Assembly (NCBI GenBank): GCA_026000155.1
Contig: BNYG01000033.1
Location: 1 to 21,234, forward strand
Direction of reading: 5' to 3'
DNA: 21,234 nt
Source: Bacteroidia bacterium
Lineage (GTDB): Bacteria > Bacteroidota > Bacteroidia > Bacteroidales > Azobacteroidaceae
This document shows positions 1 to 6,895 of the stretch, in pieces. The notes beneath the pieces were generated by a model. That model was not told the origin of the DNA. It saw only the letters and a list, made by a program, of their open reading frames with translations, and did no database searches. Both the position numbers and the translations under genes were made by a program. Each line of letters starts with the position of its first letter. Within the stretch, counting starts at the first letter, position 1.

Positions 1-173
1 TTCATACAACAAAGGTAATAAGACTAATCCTTTCCTGATAAGATCCAGTGCTAATTATCCGTCTCGCCTGACCTTTTTAAGATAAATTTCCGAATTCTTA
101 TCTTCTGACTGCAAACTTAGAGCTTTTGCATTTTAAACACTTTATCAGTAAGCACTTTTCATTCGGGGAATTA

Positions 174-221
174 ATGAAGAAGGATGATTTTTTATTAATT
201 TTAAATATTATACAAGGATGA
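174..221 (+). other. Possible 15-codon leader ORF overlapping the BspA-like gene start
   Basis: An ATG at 174 opens a 15-codon frame (MKKDDFLLILNIIQG) whose TGA stop overlaps the start codon of the following gene in an ATGA arrangement (218-221). This is the geometry used for translational coupling. It could be chance, since the stretch is short and AT-rich and no conservation can be tested here. The rest of positions 1-217 shows no gene and no clear + strand promoter. Confidence 0.2.
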
Positions 222-3200
222 GAAAAAATTTATTTCTATTACTAATGGTTTTACTTGCTGTCATGCAGGTTAAAGCGTATGACTTCGGGAAAGATGTTGG
301 AACAATCGGAAAAGCAGAAGCAACTTCGCCCTGCGATAATCCGATTGCTTCCGGTACAACCGGAGATCTTGATTGGATATTATGTCCGGACGGGACATTA
401 ACGATTAGTGGTGAAGGGGCAATGCCGGATTATGATTATCCGGATTTTGCACCGTGGTATTCCTTCAGATCTTCAATTGCAACGGTGAAAATTGGAAATG
501 GTATAACAAGTATTGGAAGTAATGCTTTTTTCTTCTGTAGTAATCTTACTTCCATTACTATTCCTGATGATGTAACCGGTATTGGACATCACGCTTTTGC
601 AGAATGTAGCAGTCTTGCGTCTATTACAATTCCAAATGATGTAACCACTATTGGAATGCAATCTTTTATGCGATGTAGCAGTTTAACTTCCATTACGATT
701 CCCAATAACGTAGCGAGTATTGAAACGAATGCTTTTTTCTTCTGTAGTAATTTACAATCAATAACCGTTGAATGGCTTATTCCGCTATCTATTTCCGCCG
801 ATGTTTTTTTGGGAGTAAATAAACTCAATTGCACATTAAACGTGCCGGAAGGTTCATTAGAAGCTTATCAGGCAGCCGATGTTTGGAAAAATTTCTTCAA
901 TAATTCAGAGTATGAAATTGATGAAAACGACGTGTTGGTAGGATACTATGGTACTGGTGGTGATGTAGTGATACCTGATACTTTGGGGATAATAACGATA
1001 GGAGGTAGCGCTTTTAGGAATAACATCAATATAACATCAATAGTTATTCCGGAATCGGTAATCAGTATTGGAGAGGTTGCTTTTGCCCAATGCTACGGCC
1101 TTACTTCCATTACTATTCCTGAGGGCGTAACCAATATTGGAGAATGGGCTTTTTCCTATTGTACCGATTTAACGTCAATAGAAGTGCAATGGGATACCCC
1201 TTTATCTGTAAATGTTAATGTGTTTGATGGAATAACTTTAGGCAATCTTACTCTCACAGTTCCAACCGAAACGAAATCGCTTTATGAAGCCGCTGACGTT
1301 TGGAAAGATTTTGGAACAATTGTCGAAAAAGGCAGCTCAACAACAATAGCCGTTACCGGCATTTCTCTTGATAAGGAAACTTTATCTGTGGAAGTAGGAA
1401 AAACTTCTCAACTAACTGCTACGGTATTGCCGGCGAATGCTACCAATAAGACTTTCATTTGGGGAACTTCTGATGAAGCTATAGCTACGGTTTCTACATC
1501 CGGTTTGGTAAGTGGGGTTAGCGAAGGAAGTGCAACTATTTCTGTCAAAACAGAAGAGGGTAATTTTGAGGATAGCTGTGTGGTTACGATTATGGCGGCT
1601 ACTAATTCTGATTTTGAGGTAGTAGATGGCGTGTTGGTAGCATACCATGGTGCCGGTGGTGATGTGGTGATTCCGAGTGATTTGGGGATAACGGCGATAG
1701 GGGAAGCTGTGTTCCAAAATGATTCTACTATTACTTCCGTAACAATTCCAGAAGGAGTAATAAGTATCAGGGATAATGCTTTTGCAGAATGTTTTAGTCT
1801 TGCTTCCATTACGATTTCCAATTCGGTAACAAGTATCGGATATTGGGCTTTTGGCAATTGTATTAGTCTTGCTTCCATTTCAATTCCCAATTCAGTGGAA
1901 AGTATCGGGGGGTATGCATTTTATGCTTGTCGTAATTTATCTTCATTAATTACCATTCCTGCATCAGTGACATATATTGGAGACGGAGCTTTTTTTGCTA
2001 TTGAAAATCTCACTGATATTTCTGTGGTGGCGGGCAATACAGCCTATTCTGATGTCAATGGCGTACTATTCAATTCGGAGCAAACGCTGTTGCATACTTA
2101 TCCATGCGGAAAACAAGGCGGTTATACAATTCCCGAATCAGTGACAAATATCAGTTATCATGCTTTTCGCGGTTGTTTTAATTTATCTTCAATTGATATT
2201 CCCACAGGAGTGACAAGTATTGAAAATGAGACTTTTTTCTATTGCTCCGGTTTACAGGAAGTTACCGTTCATTGGAATAATCCGTTAGTTATAAACCCTA
2301 ATGTTTTTGAGGGTGTAGGAATAGAAAACTGTACATTGCATATTCCTTTTGACACACAAGAGCTTTACGAAGCCGCCGATGTCTGGAAAGATTTTGGAAC
2401 AATCGTAGAAGCAACAGTCGCAGTGACCGGTGTCAGTCTCGACAAAACAACACTTGATTTATTAGTCGATGCAACCGGACAATTGACCGCAACGGTTTTA
2501 CCGGAGAATGCAACGAATCAAAATGTAAATTGGATTAGTGATAACGACAGCATCGCTACCGTATCAACCACCGGTTTGATAACAGCCAAGGCAGCGGGAA
2601 TTGCGACTATCATCGTTACAACTGAAGACGGAAATAAAACGGATACTTGTACGGTTACAGTAACACGACCTTTAAGTAGTGATGCTACATTAAGTAATAT
2701 TGAAGTAAATCAAGGAACGCTTACCCCGGCATTTACTCCGAATACGACTGCTTATACGGTTAGTGTAGGAAATGCAGTGACAAGTATTACAATTACAGCC
2801 GTTAAAAACCAGTCAGCAGCTTCTGTTTCCGGCGATGGTGAAAAATCACTAAATGTAGGTACAAATCCGTTTGACATTGTCGTTACGGCCGAAGACGGTA
2901 CGCAAAATACTTACACGGTGACAGTTACCCGTTCAGCTCCGGAAATAATTGCAGTGACCGGTGTCAGCCTCAACAAAGCAACGCTTGATTTATTAGTTGA
3001 TTCAACCGAACAATTGACAGCCGCTGTTTTACCGGATAATGCAACTAATCAAAAGGTAAATTGGAGGAGTGACGATGAAAGTGTGGCTACCGTGTCTAAC
3101 ACTGGTTTAGTAACGGCCAAGGCAGCAGGAAAGGCTACTATTACCGTTACCACCGAAGACGGCAATAAAACAGCGATTTGTATCGTAACCGTTGAAAAGA

Positions 3201-3862
3201 AGGAAGAACAAGCTGTTATCATCGAAGAAGGCAACCCTGCCGGCGCCAATGGAACCGGAAGCATCAATTTTGCCCTGACAATTCCTACCAATGCTTCTTT
3301 TGAAGGTTCTTTCACGATTGAATTTCCGGCAGGATTCATTTTGGATGTGATACAAACCGTTTTGAATTCAGACCTTCTGGCTTCTTATGATTTAACAATT
3401 TCCAAAATAGCAGACGGAAAATGGTTGTTTAGCATCACTCCAAAAGAATTAAGAAGTGCGAAGGAAATGGTTTACAGCAATATTTTGGATATTGTTTATA
3501 CGATAGCGGAAGGAACGGAAGATGGTTTGTATGAAGTAGAAATCAGCGATTTGGAATTCAACTTTAGCGACGGAACGGTTATCACAATAGATGATATGAC
3601 GGTACCTGTTACAGTCGATCACAACTATGTCGGTATAAATAACGTGAACCAGAATAAATCGGTTATAGTGAGTGTAAAGGATGCTAAACTAACAATCAAT
3701 AGTCCGGTTTCTGAAAAAATCACTATCTATTCAATCACGGGAATCGTTTTGTATCACAATGAAAAACCGGTCGGGGAATCGTATTTCAATATCGGAAATA
3801 TCCGGGATAAAGTCCTGATTGTGAAAGGTGGTTCCAGTTGGGTACGGAAAGTGATTAAGTAA
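218..3862 (+). CDS. BspA-like LRR_5 / Big_2 surface protein with T9SS-type C-terminal domain
   Basis: This is a large secreted or surface-anchored protein of 1214 residues. Residues 1-20 form a signal peptide ending VKA, with mature YDFG. Two blocks of BspA-type leucine-rich repeats (about 70-370 and 465-728) repeat a 23-residue unit of the form LTSITIPxxVTxIGxxAFxxC. Three bacterial Ig-like Big_2 domains (about 377-459, 734-818, 910-992) share the pattern VTGxSLxKxTL...TVLPxNATN. A cadherin-like beta-sandwich lies at about 818-906 (SDATLSNIEVNQGTLTP). A beta-rich region (about 995-1138) may be cohesin-like. The last ~75 residues (ITIYSITGIVLY...VLIVKG...VRKVIK) match the type A sorting domain of T9SS cargo. 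The family includes adhesins and host-binding proteins; a binding role here is inferred. The phrase YEAADVWKDFGTIVE recurs at block ends, showing growth by module duplication. A hairpin terminator follows 20 bp after the stop. Confidence 0.9.
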   Translation: MRKNLFLLLMVLLAVMQVKAYDFGKDVGTIGKAEATSPCDNPIASGTTGDLDWILCPDGTLTISGEGAMPDYDYPDFAPWYSFRSSIATVKIGNGITSIGSNAFFFCSNLTSITIPDDVTGIGHHAFAECSSLASITIPNDVTTIGMQSFMRCSSLTSITIPNNVASIETNAFFFCSNLQSITVEWLIPLSISADVFLGVNKLNCTLNVPEGSLEAYQAADVWKNFFNNSEYEIDENDVLVGYYGTGGDVVIPDTLGIITIGGSAFRNNINITSIVIPESVISIGEVAFAQCYGLTSITIPEGVTNIGEWAFSYCTDLTSIEVQWDTPLSVNVNVFDGITLGNLTLTVPTETKSLYEAADVWKDFGTIVEKGSSTTIAVTGISLDKETLSVEVGKTSQLTATVLPANATNKTFIWGTSDEAIATVSTSGLVSGVSEGSATISVKTEEGNFEDSCVVTIMAATNSDFEVVDGVLVAYHGAGGDVVIPSDLGITAIGEAVFQNDSTITSVTIPEGVISIRDNAFAECFSLASITISNSVTSIGYWAFGNCISLASISIPNSVESIGGYAFYACRNLSSLITIPASVTYIGDGAFFAIENLTDISVVAGNTAYSDVNGVLFNSEQTLLHTYPCGKQGGYTIPESVTNISYHAFRGCFNLSSIDIPTGVTSIENETFFYCSGLQEVTVHWNNPLVINPNVFEGVGIENCTLHIPFDTQELYEAADVWKDFGTIVEATVAVTGVSLDKTTLDLLVDATGQLTATVLPENATNQNVNWISDNDSIATVSTTGLITAKAAGIATIIVTTEDGNKTDTCTVTVTRPLSSDATLSNIEVNQGTLTPAFTPNTTAYTVSVGNAVTSITITAVKNQSAASVSGDGEKSLNVGTNPFDIVVTAEDGTQNTYTVTVTRSAPEIIAVTGVSLNKATLDLLVDSTEQLTAAVLPDNATNQKVNWRSDDESVATVSNTGLVTAKAAGKATITVTTEDGNKTAICIVTVEKKEEQAVIIEEGNPAGANGTGSINFALTIPTNASFEGSFTIEFPAGFILDVIQTVLNSDLLASYDLTISKIADGKWLFSITPKELRSAKEMVYSNILDIVYTIAEGTEDGLYEVEISDLEFNFSDGTVITIDDMTVPVTVDHNYVGINNVNQNKSVIVSVKDAKLTINSPVSEKITIYSITGIVLYHNEKPVGESYFNIGNIRDKVLIVKGGSSWVRKVIK
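2420..2661 (+). repeat. Intragenic duplication, copy A (Big_2 domain 2)
   Basis: This stretch aligns without gaps to 2951-3192 at a constant offset of 531 bases and encodes nearly the same Big_2 domain. Shared landmarks are GCAGTGACCGGTGTCAG at the start and GAAGACGG.AATAAAAC near the end. The close DNA match indicates a fairly recent duplication inside the surface-protein gene. Confidence 0.8.
2951..3192 (+). repeat. Intragenic duplication, copy B (Big_2 domain 3)
   Basis: This is the partner of 2420-2661 at a constant 531-base offset. The two copies flank the cadherin-like domain, so recombination between them would delete or duplicate one Big_2 plus the cadherin-like unit (531 bp = 177 codons), in frame. 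Confidence 0.8.
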
Positions 3863-3882
3863 TTATTAATAAATATCCTATT

Positions 3883-3918
3883 AAACCTGTTAGGTCTTTA
3901 AGACCTAACAGGTTTTTT
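3883..3918 (+). terminator. Strong rho-independent terminator between convergent genes
   Basis: A perfect 15-bp stem (3883-3897 with 3901-3915) encloses a 3-nt loop (TTA) and runs into six T residues at 3913-3918. It ends the BspA-like gene. On the opposite strand the stem is followed only by TTTAAT, so termination of the convergent GNAT gene would be weaker. From memory, hairpins built on CCTGTTAGGTCT are also widespread as dispersed repeats in Bacteroidota genomes. Confidence 0.85.
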
Positions 3919-3930
3919 CGCTAAGACCAA

Positions 3931-4479
3931 TCAAGGAATCCGTTTCAAATCATAATACATTAACCTTGTATTATCGCCTTCATCTTCTGAAGATAAAAAT
4001 TCAAAACCATTTTTCAGATAAAAACCAAAGGCATCCTTATAAGCATCGACCGTAATAAAACGGCAACCGATATCTCTTGTACTTGTTATCATAGTGGTAA
4101 CAATTTCAAGGATATAGCTTCCAATACTATTCCCCTTAAAATCAGAATTAACAGCAAGTCTTCCTATTTTTACGGCAGGATAAGTTTTCCGTTGCTTTTT
4201 AAAATGGATTTTATTTTTCTTGTTAAAACTTTTCCACTGGCTTCGTAACGGGTCATCTTTACCGGAAAAATCAAAAACAATCTTATCATTGAAAAGGCAA
4301 TAATAAGCAACTAATTTTTGATTGTACTCAGCAAAATAAGTCACACCCAAGAAATCTTCATAATAATTCTTAGCATCATCTAATAAAAAACTGTTCAAAT
4401 CAACGTCTCCACAATCGAAAGGCTCCAGTTCTGTATCAGGTTCTAGCTTTGCAATAGATAAAAAATTAAAATCAATCAT
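3931..4479 (-). CDS. GNAT family N-acetyltransferase, toxin-like
   Basis: This 182-residue protein carries the GNAT fold signature. Motif A (residues 106-125, GRLAVNSDFKGNSIG) binds the acetyl-CoA pyrophosphate; KGNSIG has a serine where a glycine is common. The strand GCRFITVDAY (138-147) and the C-terminal FYLKNGF (153-159) supply the tyrosine that often acts as general acid. It overlaps the upstream 65-aa gene by 8 nt (ATGATTGA), so the two are co-transcribed and probably translationally coupled. Size, coupling to a small upstream gene and the C-terminal tyrosine resemble tRNA-acetylating GNAT toxins (TacT/AtaT group). The partner is not a recognisable DUF1778 protein, however, so a toxin role is inference and a small-molecule or protein acetyltransferase remains possible. 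Confidence 0.8.
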   Translation of the reverse strand: MIDFNFLSIAKLEPDTELEPFDCGDVDLNSFLLDDAKNYYEDFLGVTYFAEYNQKLVAYYCLFNDKIVFDFSGKDDPLRSQWKSFNKKNKIHFKKQRKTYPAVKIGRLAVNSDFKGNSIGSYILEIVTTMITSTRDIGCRFITVDAYKDAFGFYLKNGFEFLSSEDEGDNTRLMYYDLKRIP

Positions 4480-4669
4480 GCTGTTTTGCTTTTTTCTTTA
4501 CTTCTTCTTTCAACCGTCCTCTCTCTAACGCTTGCAGATACCATTCATACACTTGTTTTAATCTCTCTGCTTTTTCGGGAGGTTCCATTACCGGATTCGC
4601 AATTCGTTCTGCGAATCGCCTTGCATCTTCCCCGTACAAAACGGGGGTTTCTTTAATTGGATTTGCCAT
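4472..4669 (-). CDS. Small charged protein upstream of GNAT, antitoxin-like
   Basis: This 65-residue protein begins MANPIKETPVLYGEDARRF and is rich in charged residues. Its second half (EKAERLKQVYEWYLQALERGRLKEEVKKKAK) is predicted by eye to be helical. The middle motif TPVLYGEDARRFAERI recalls small Bacteroidota proteins encoded just ahead of GNAT acetyltransferases or PIN/RelE toxins; I recognise the type but not a named family. It is first in a two-gene unit with its own consensus promoter (4706-4736). The 8-nt overlap with the acetyltransferase gene suits an antitoxin-first operon. No DNA-binding motif is obvious. The antitoxin role is inferred from context. Confidence 0.7.
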   Translation of the reverse strand: MANPIKETPVLYGEDARRFAERIANPVMEPPEKAERLKQVYEWYLQALERGRLKEEVKKKAKQHD

Positions 4670-4705
4670 AGTGTTATTTTTATATTATTTGGTGTAAATA
4701 CGAAA

Positions 4706-4736
4706 CAAAAGTAATGGTTTATTTTGAACTTTCCAA
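4706..4736 (-). promoter_or_regulatory. Bacteroidetes-type promoter for the 65-aa/GNAT operon
   Basis: On the minus strand, TTG (4734-4736) is separated by 20 nt from TACTTTTG (4706-4713), a full match to TAnnTTTG. It lies 36 bp upstream of the ATG at 4669, and its upstream box sits at the end of tdk. The operon therefore has its own start site. Confidence 0.65.
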
Positions 4737-4737
4737 T

Positions 4738-5352
4738 TTATTTTTCCTGATTGTGCCGATTGTAGCATTCCCGACAAAGCGGCTGGTATTCCTCTTCTTC
4801 CCCCAATAAAATCAACTTGTCATTCTTGACTAAACGATAAGAGTAACCTGCTAATTTGCCACATTCGACACAAATGGCGTGGACTTTGGTTACGTCGTCG
4901 GCAATGGCGCACAAGGCAGGCATTGGTCCGAAAGGTTTGCCTTTGAAATCCATGTCCAATCCGGCAACAATCACCCGTATGCCCTGATTGGCTAATTGGT
5001 TGCATACATTCGCCAAGCCGTCGTCAAAGAATTGAGCTTCATCAATGCCTACTACATCAATATCTCCGGAAAGCAATAGGATATTTCCCGAACTTTCGAC
5101 CGGGGTGCTGGGGATAGAATTCTGATCGTGGGAAACTACATTGTCGTCCGAATAACGGGTGTCCATAGCCGGTTTGAAAATTTCGACTTTTTGTTTGGCA
5201 AATTGCGCCCGCTTCATTCTGCGGATCAGTTCTTCGGTTTTGCCCGAAAACATGGATCCGCAGATGACTTCGATCGAACCAACGCCCAACCTGTCATTGC
5301 GAGCTTGACCCGCAATCCCCTGAAAAATATGTCTTTCTGAAAATGCGTTCAT
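4738..5352 (-). CDS. tdk: Thymidine kinase (type II)
   Basis: This enzyme phosphorylates thymidine to dTMP in the pyrimidine salvage pathway. With the ATG at 5352 it has 204 residues. It shows the P-loop GSMFSGKT (about 32-39), the DEAQFFDDG Walker B/lasso region, the [15 protein letters not shown] loop typical of type II enzymes, and the zinc pairs CVEC and CREC. The open frame continues upstream to a TTG at 5388, but that segment is pure repeat DNA, and MNAFSERHI matches the usual N-terminus of Bacteroidetes homologues (F-SE-H-I). Residues 11-21 ([11 protein letters not shown]) are encoded by a dispersed palindromic repeat inserted in frame just before the conserved IEVICG strand. The catalytic core is intact, so the enzyme is probably functional. 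It lies downstream of recA on the same strand. Confidence 0.95.
   Translation of the reverse strand: MNAFSERHIFQGIAGQARNDRLGVGSIEVICGSMFSGKTEELIRRMKRAQFAKQKVEIFKPAMDTRYSDDNVVSHDQNSIPSTPVESSGNILLLSGDIDVVGIDEAQFFDDGLANVCNQLANQGIRVIVAGLDMDFKGKPFGPMPALCAIADDVTKVHAICVECGKLAGYSYRLVKNDKLILLGEEEEYQPLCRECYNRHNQEK
5290..5321 (+). repeat. Dispersed palindromic repeat, copy 1 (inside tdk)
   Basis: This 32-bp element begins CTGTCATTGCGAGC and ends CCGCAATCCCCTG. It is 31/32 identical to copy 2, differing at 5301 (A for G), which breaks one pair of the inner ATTGCGGG/CCCGCAAT stem. It lies within the tdk reading frame and contributes residues 11-21. Confidence 0.85.
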
Positions 5353-5363
5353 TCTATTCTTCT

Positions 5364-5395
5364 CTGTCATTGCGGGCTTGACCCGCAATCCCCTG
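5364..5395 (+). repeat. Dispersed palindromic repeat, copy 2 (upstream of tdk)
   Basis: This 32-bp element holds a perfect 8-bp stem, ATTGCGGG / CCCGCAAT, around the loop CTTGA. It lies immediately upstream of the likely tdk start and explains the spurious TTG-initiated extension of the tdk frame. Confidence 0.85.
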
Positions 5396-5427
5396 CTAAT
5401 CGTTAATCACTGTTTAACGAACATCAT

Positions 5428-5456
5428 GGGATGGCGGGTCAAGCCCGCCATGACAG
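5428..5456 (-). repeat. Dispersed palindromic repeat, copy 3 (inverted, between recA and tdk)
   Basis: This copy is in the opposite orientation to copies 1 and 2. Its stem is ATGGCGGG / CCCGCCAT around a 5-nt loop. Relative to copy 2 both arms changed in a compensating way (TTGC/GCAA to TGGC/GCCA), so pairing is kept. It sits 8 bp past the recA stop. Confidence 0.8.
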
Positions 5457-5463
5457 TGGCATT

Positions 5464-6492
5464 TTATTTTTTAGACAATGCCGCCGCGATTTTTCCTTCT
5501 ATTTCTTCTGCCAATTCGGGATTGTCCCGCAGACAGTCTTTGGTGGCTTCGCGACCTTGTGCTAATTTGGTATCATTATAACTGTACCAGCTGCCGCTTT
5601 TTTTGATGATTTCCAAATCGGCGCCTAAATCGACTAATTCGCCTACTTTGGAAATGCCTTCGCCGAACATAATGTCAAATTCGGCTTTGCGGAAAGGTGG
5701 CGCTACTTTGTTTTTTACCACTTTCACTTTGGTCTGATTGCCTTTCACTTCTTCGCCGTCTTTGATAGCGGTACCCCTGCGGATGTCCAAACGGACGGAA
5801 GAATAAAATTTCAAGGCATTTCCACCGGTCGTTGTTTCGGGATTGCCGAACATCACACCGATTTTATCGCGCAACTGGTTGATGAAAATGCAAGTCGTAT
5901 TCGTCTTGCTGATGGCAGCCGTCAGTTTCCGTAAGGCTTGCGACATCAAACGGGCTTGCAATCCCATCTTGGAATCGCCCATTTCGCCTTCCAATTCGGC
6001 TTTCGGAGTCAGGGCGGCCACGGAGTCGATGACGATAATATCAATTGCCGAAGAACGAATCAACTGTTCGGTAATTTCCAATGCCTGTTCGCCGGAATCC
6101 GGTTGGGAAATCCAAAGATTTTCAACATCTACACCTAATTTTTCCGCATAAAAACGGTCGAAAGCATGTTCCGCGTCAATAAACGCAGCAATTCCACCGG
6201 CTTTCTGGGCTTCGGCAATGGCATGAATAGCCAAGGTCGTTTTACCGGACGATTCAGGTCCGTAGATTTCAATGACTCTTCCTCGCGGATAGCCTCCTAC
6301 CCCTAAAGCGGCATCTAAGGAAACCGATCCGGTAGGGATAACCATGACTTCTTCTACGGCATTGTCACCCATTTTCATAATGGAACCTTTCCCGTAATTT
6401 TTCTCAATTTTGTCCATCGCAGCCCGTAAGGCTTTCAATTTTTCCGTATTGGGCGCTGCACTTGTTTCTGTTTTTTTTTCTTTTTCGCTCAT
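5464..6492 (-). CDS. recA: Recombinase RecA
   Basis: This is the central homologous recombination and SOS protein: an ATP-dependent strand-exchange filament and coprotease for LexA-type repressors. Its 342 residues match the family length. Walker A is GPESSGKT at 78-85. Also visible are the DAEHAFD strand, Walker [23 protein letters not shown], the L2 region [28 protein letters not shown], and a lysine-rich C-terminal ATPase end ([26 protein letters not shown]). The N-terminus has a short charged Ser/Thr-rich tail before the conserved [20 protein letters not shown]. The 126-bp upstream gap is AT-rich with no full-consensus promoter and no SOS box that I can recognise. Three small repeats lie between or within recA and the downstream tdk. 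Confidence 0.98.
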   Translation of the reverse strand: MSEKEKKTETSAAPNTEKLKALRAAMDKIEKNYGKGSIMKMGDNAVEEVMVIPTGSVSLDAALGVGGYPRGRVIEIYGPESSGKTTLAIHAIAEAQKAGGIAAFIDAEHAFDRFYAEKLGVDVENLWISQPDSGEQALEITEQLIRSSAIDIIVIDSVAALTPKAELEGEMGDSKMGLQARLMSQALRKLTAAISKTNTTCIFINQLRDKIGVMFGNPETTTGGNALKFYSSVRLDIRRGTAIKDGEEVKGNQTKVKVVKNKVAPPFRKAEFDIMFGEGISKVGELVDLGADLEIIKKSGSWYSYNDTKLAQGREATKDCLRDNPELAEEIEGKIAAALSKK

Positions 6493-6618
6493 TTTTTGAA
6501 TTGAATTTTAGTTCTGGTTGTTAAACCATTATTATTAATATTATTGTTGTTAAATAAACGGATTAATTATTGTTAATTGATTATTTACGACAATTTATGC
6601 TGCATGTCTAAAGCTATT

Positions 6619-6879
6619 TTAGTCGTCATAGTTATTGGCTTCATCTCTATCAAATTTAAAATCAGACATATCAACCCGATAAGGCTCTAACCTCTTTTTC
6701 ATCTTCGCCACTTCTTTTTTATCGACTAATGCCAGCACTTGATTGATGTCAGTATAATCAATTTTTGGCTCTTGTTTTTCTTTCCTCCTTTGTTTCAAAG
6801 GAAAAATAGAAATGTCTATTCGATTCCCAAACAAATTAGGAATAGAAAAAACTTTCGGAATTGTTGCTTGTTTGTACAT
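6619..6879 (-). CDS. Small hypothetical protein, possibly an orphan antitoxin
   Basis: This 86-residue protein is not a family I can name. Its N-terminal third (MYKQATIPKVFSIPNLFGNRIDI) is hydrophobic and beta-like, a Lys/Arg-rich linker follows, and the C-terminus is acidic (YRVDMSDFKFDRDEANNYDD). The ending DFKFDRDEAN resembles C-termini of small antitoxins paired with PIN-domain nucleases in Bacteroidota, but no toxin gene follows; recA is next. It starts 16 bp after the stop of the dehydrogenase gene and so is probably in that transcript. It could be a relic, a solitary antitoxin or an unrelated small regulator. Confidence 0.6.
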   Translation of the reverse strand: MYKQATIPKVFSIPNLFGNRIDISIFPLKQRRKEKQEPKIDYTDINQVLALVDKKEVAKMKKRLEPYRVDMSDFKFDRDEANNYDD

Positions 6880-6895
6880 AATTGTTTTGATTTTG

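Noticed and set aside
10..17. TACCTTTG on the minus strand, a possible promoter for a gene off the left edge
   Set aside because: It matches only the -7 box, has no TTG box at the right distance, and the target gene is outside the window.
480..2300. CRISPR-like or tandem repeat DNA in the BspA-like gene
   Set aside because: The periodicity of about 69 bp is coding (23-residue LRR_5 units) with diverged DNA and no spacer structure.
5353..5388. Extension of tdk to a TTG start at 5388
   Set aside because: The added 12 residues come from repeat copy 2 and a spacer; the ATG at 5352 matches the usual N-terminus of the family.
6493..6618. recA promoter or SOS box
   Set aside because: The region is AT-rich; only a near match to the -7 box (TAGCTTTA at 6609-6616) was found, and no recognisable LexA operator.
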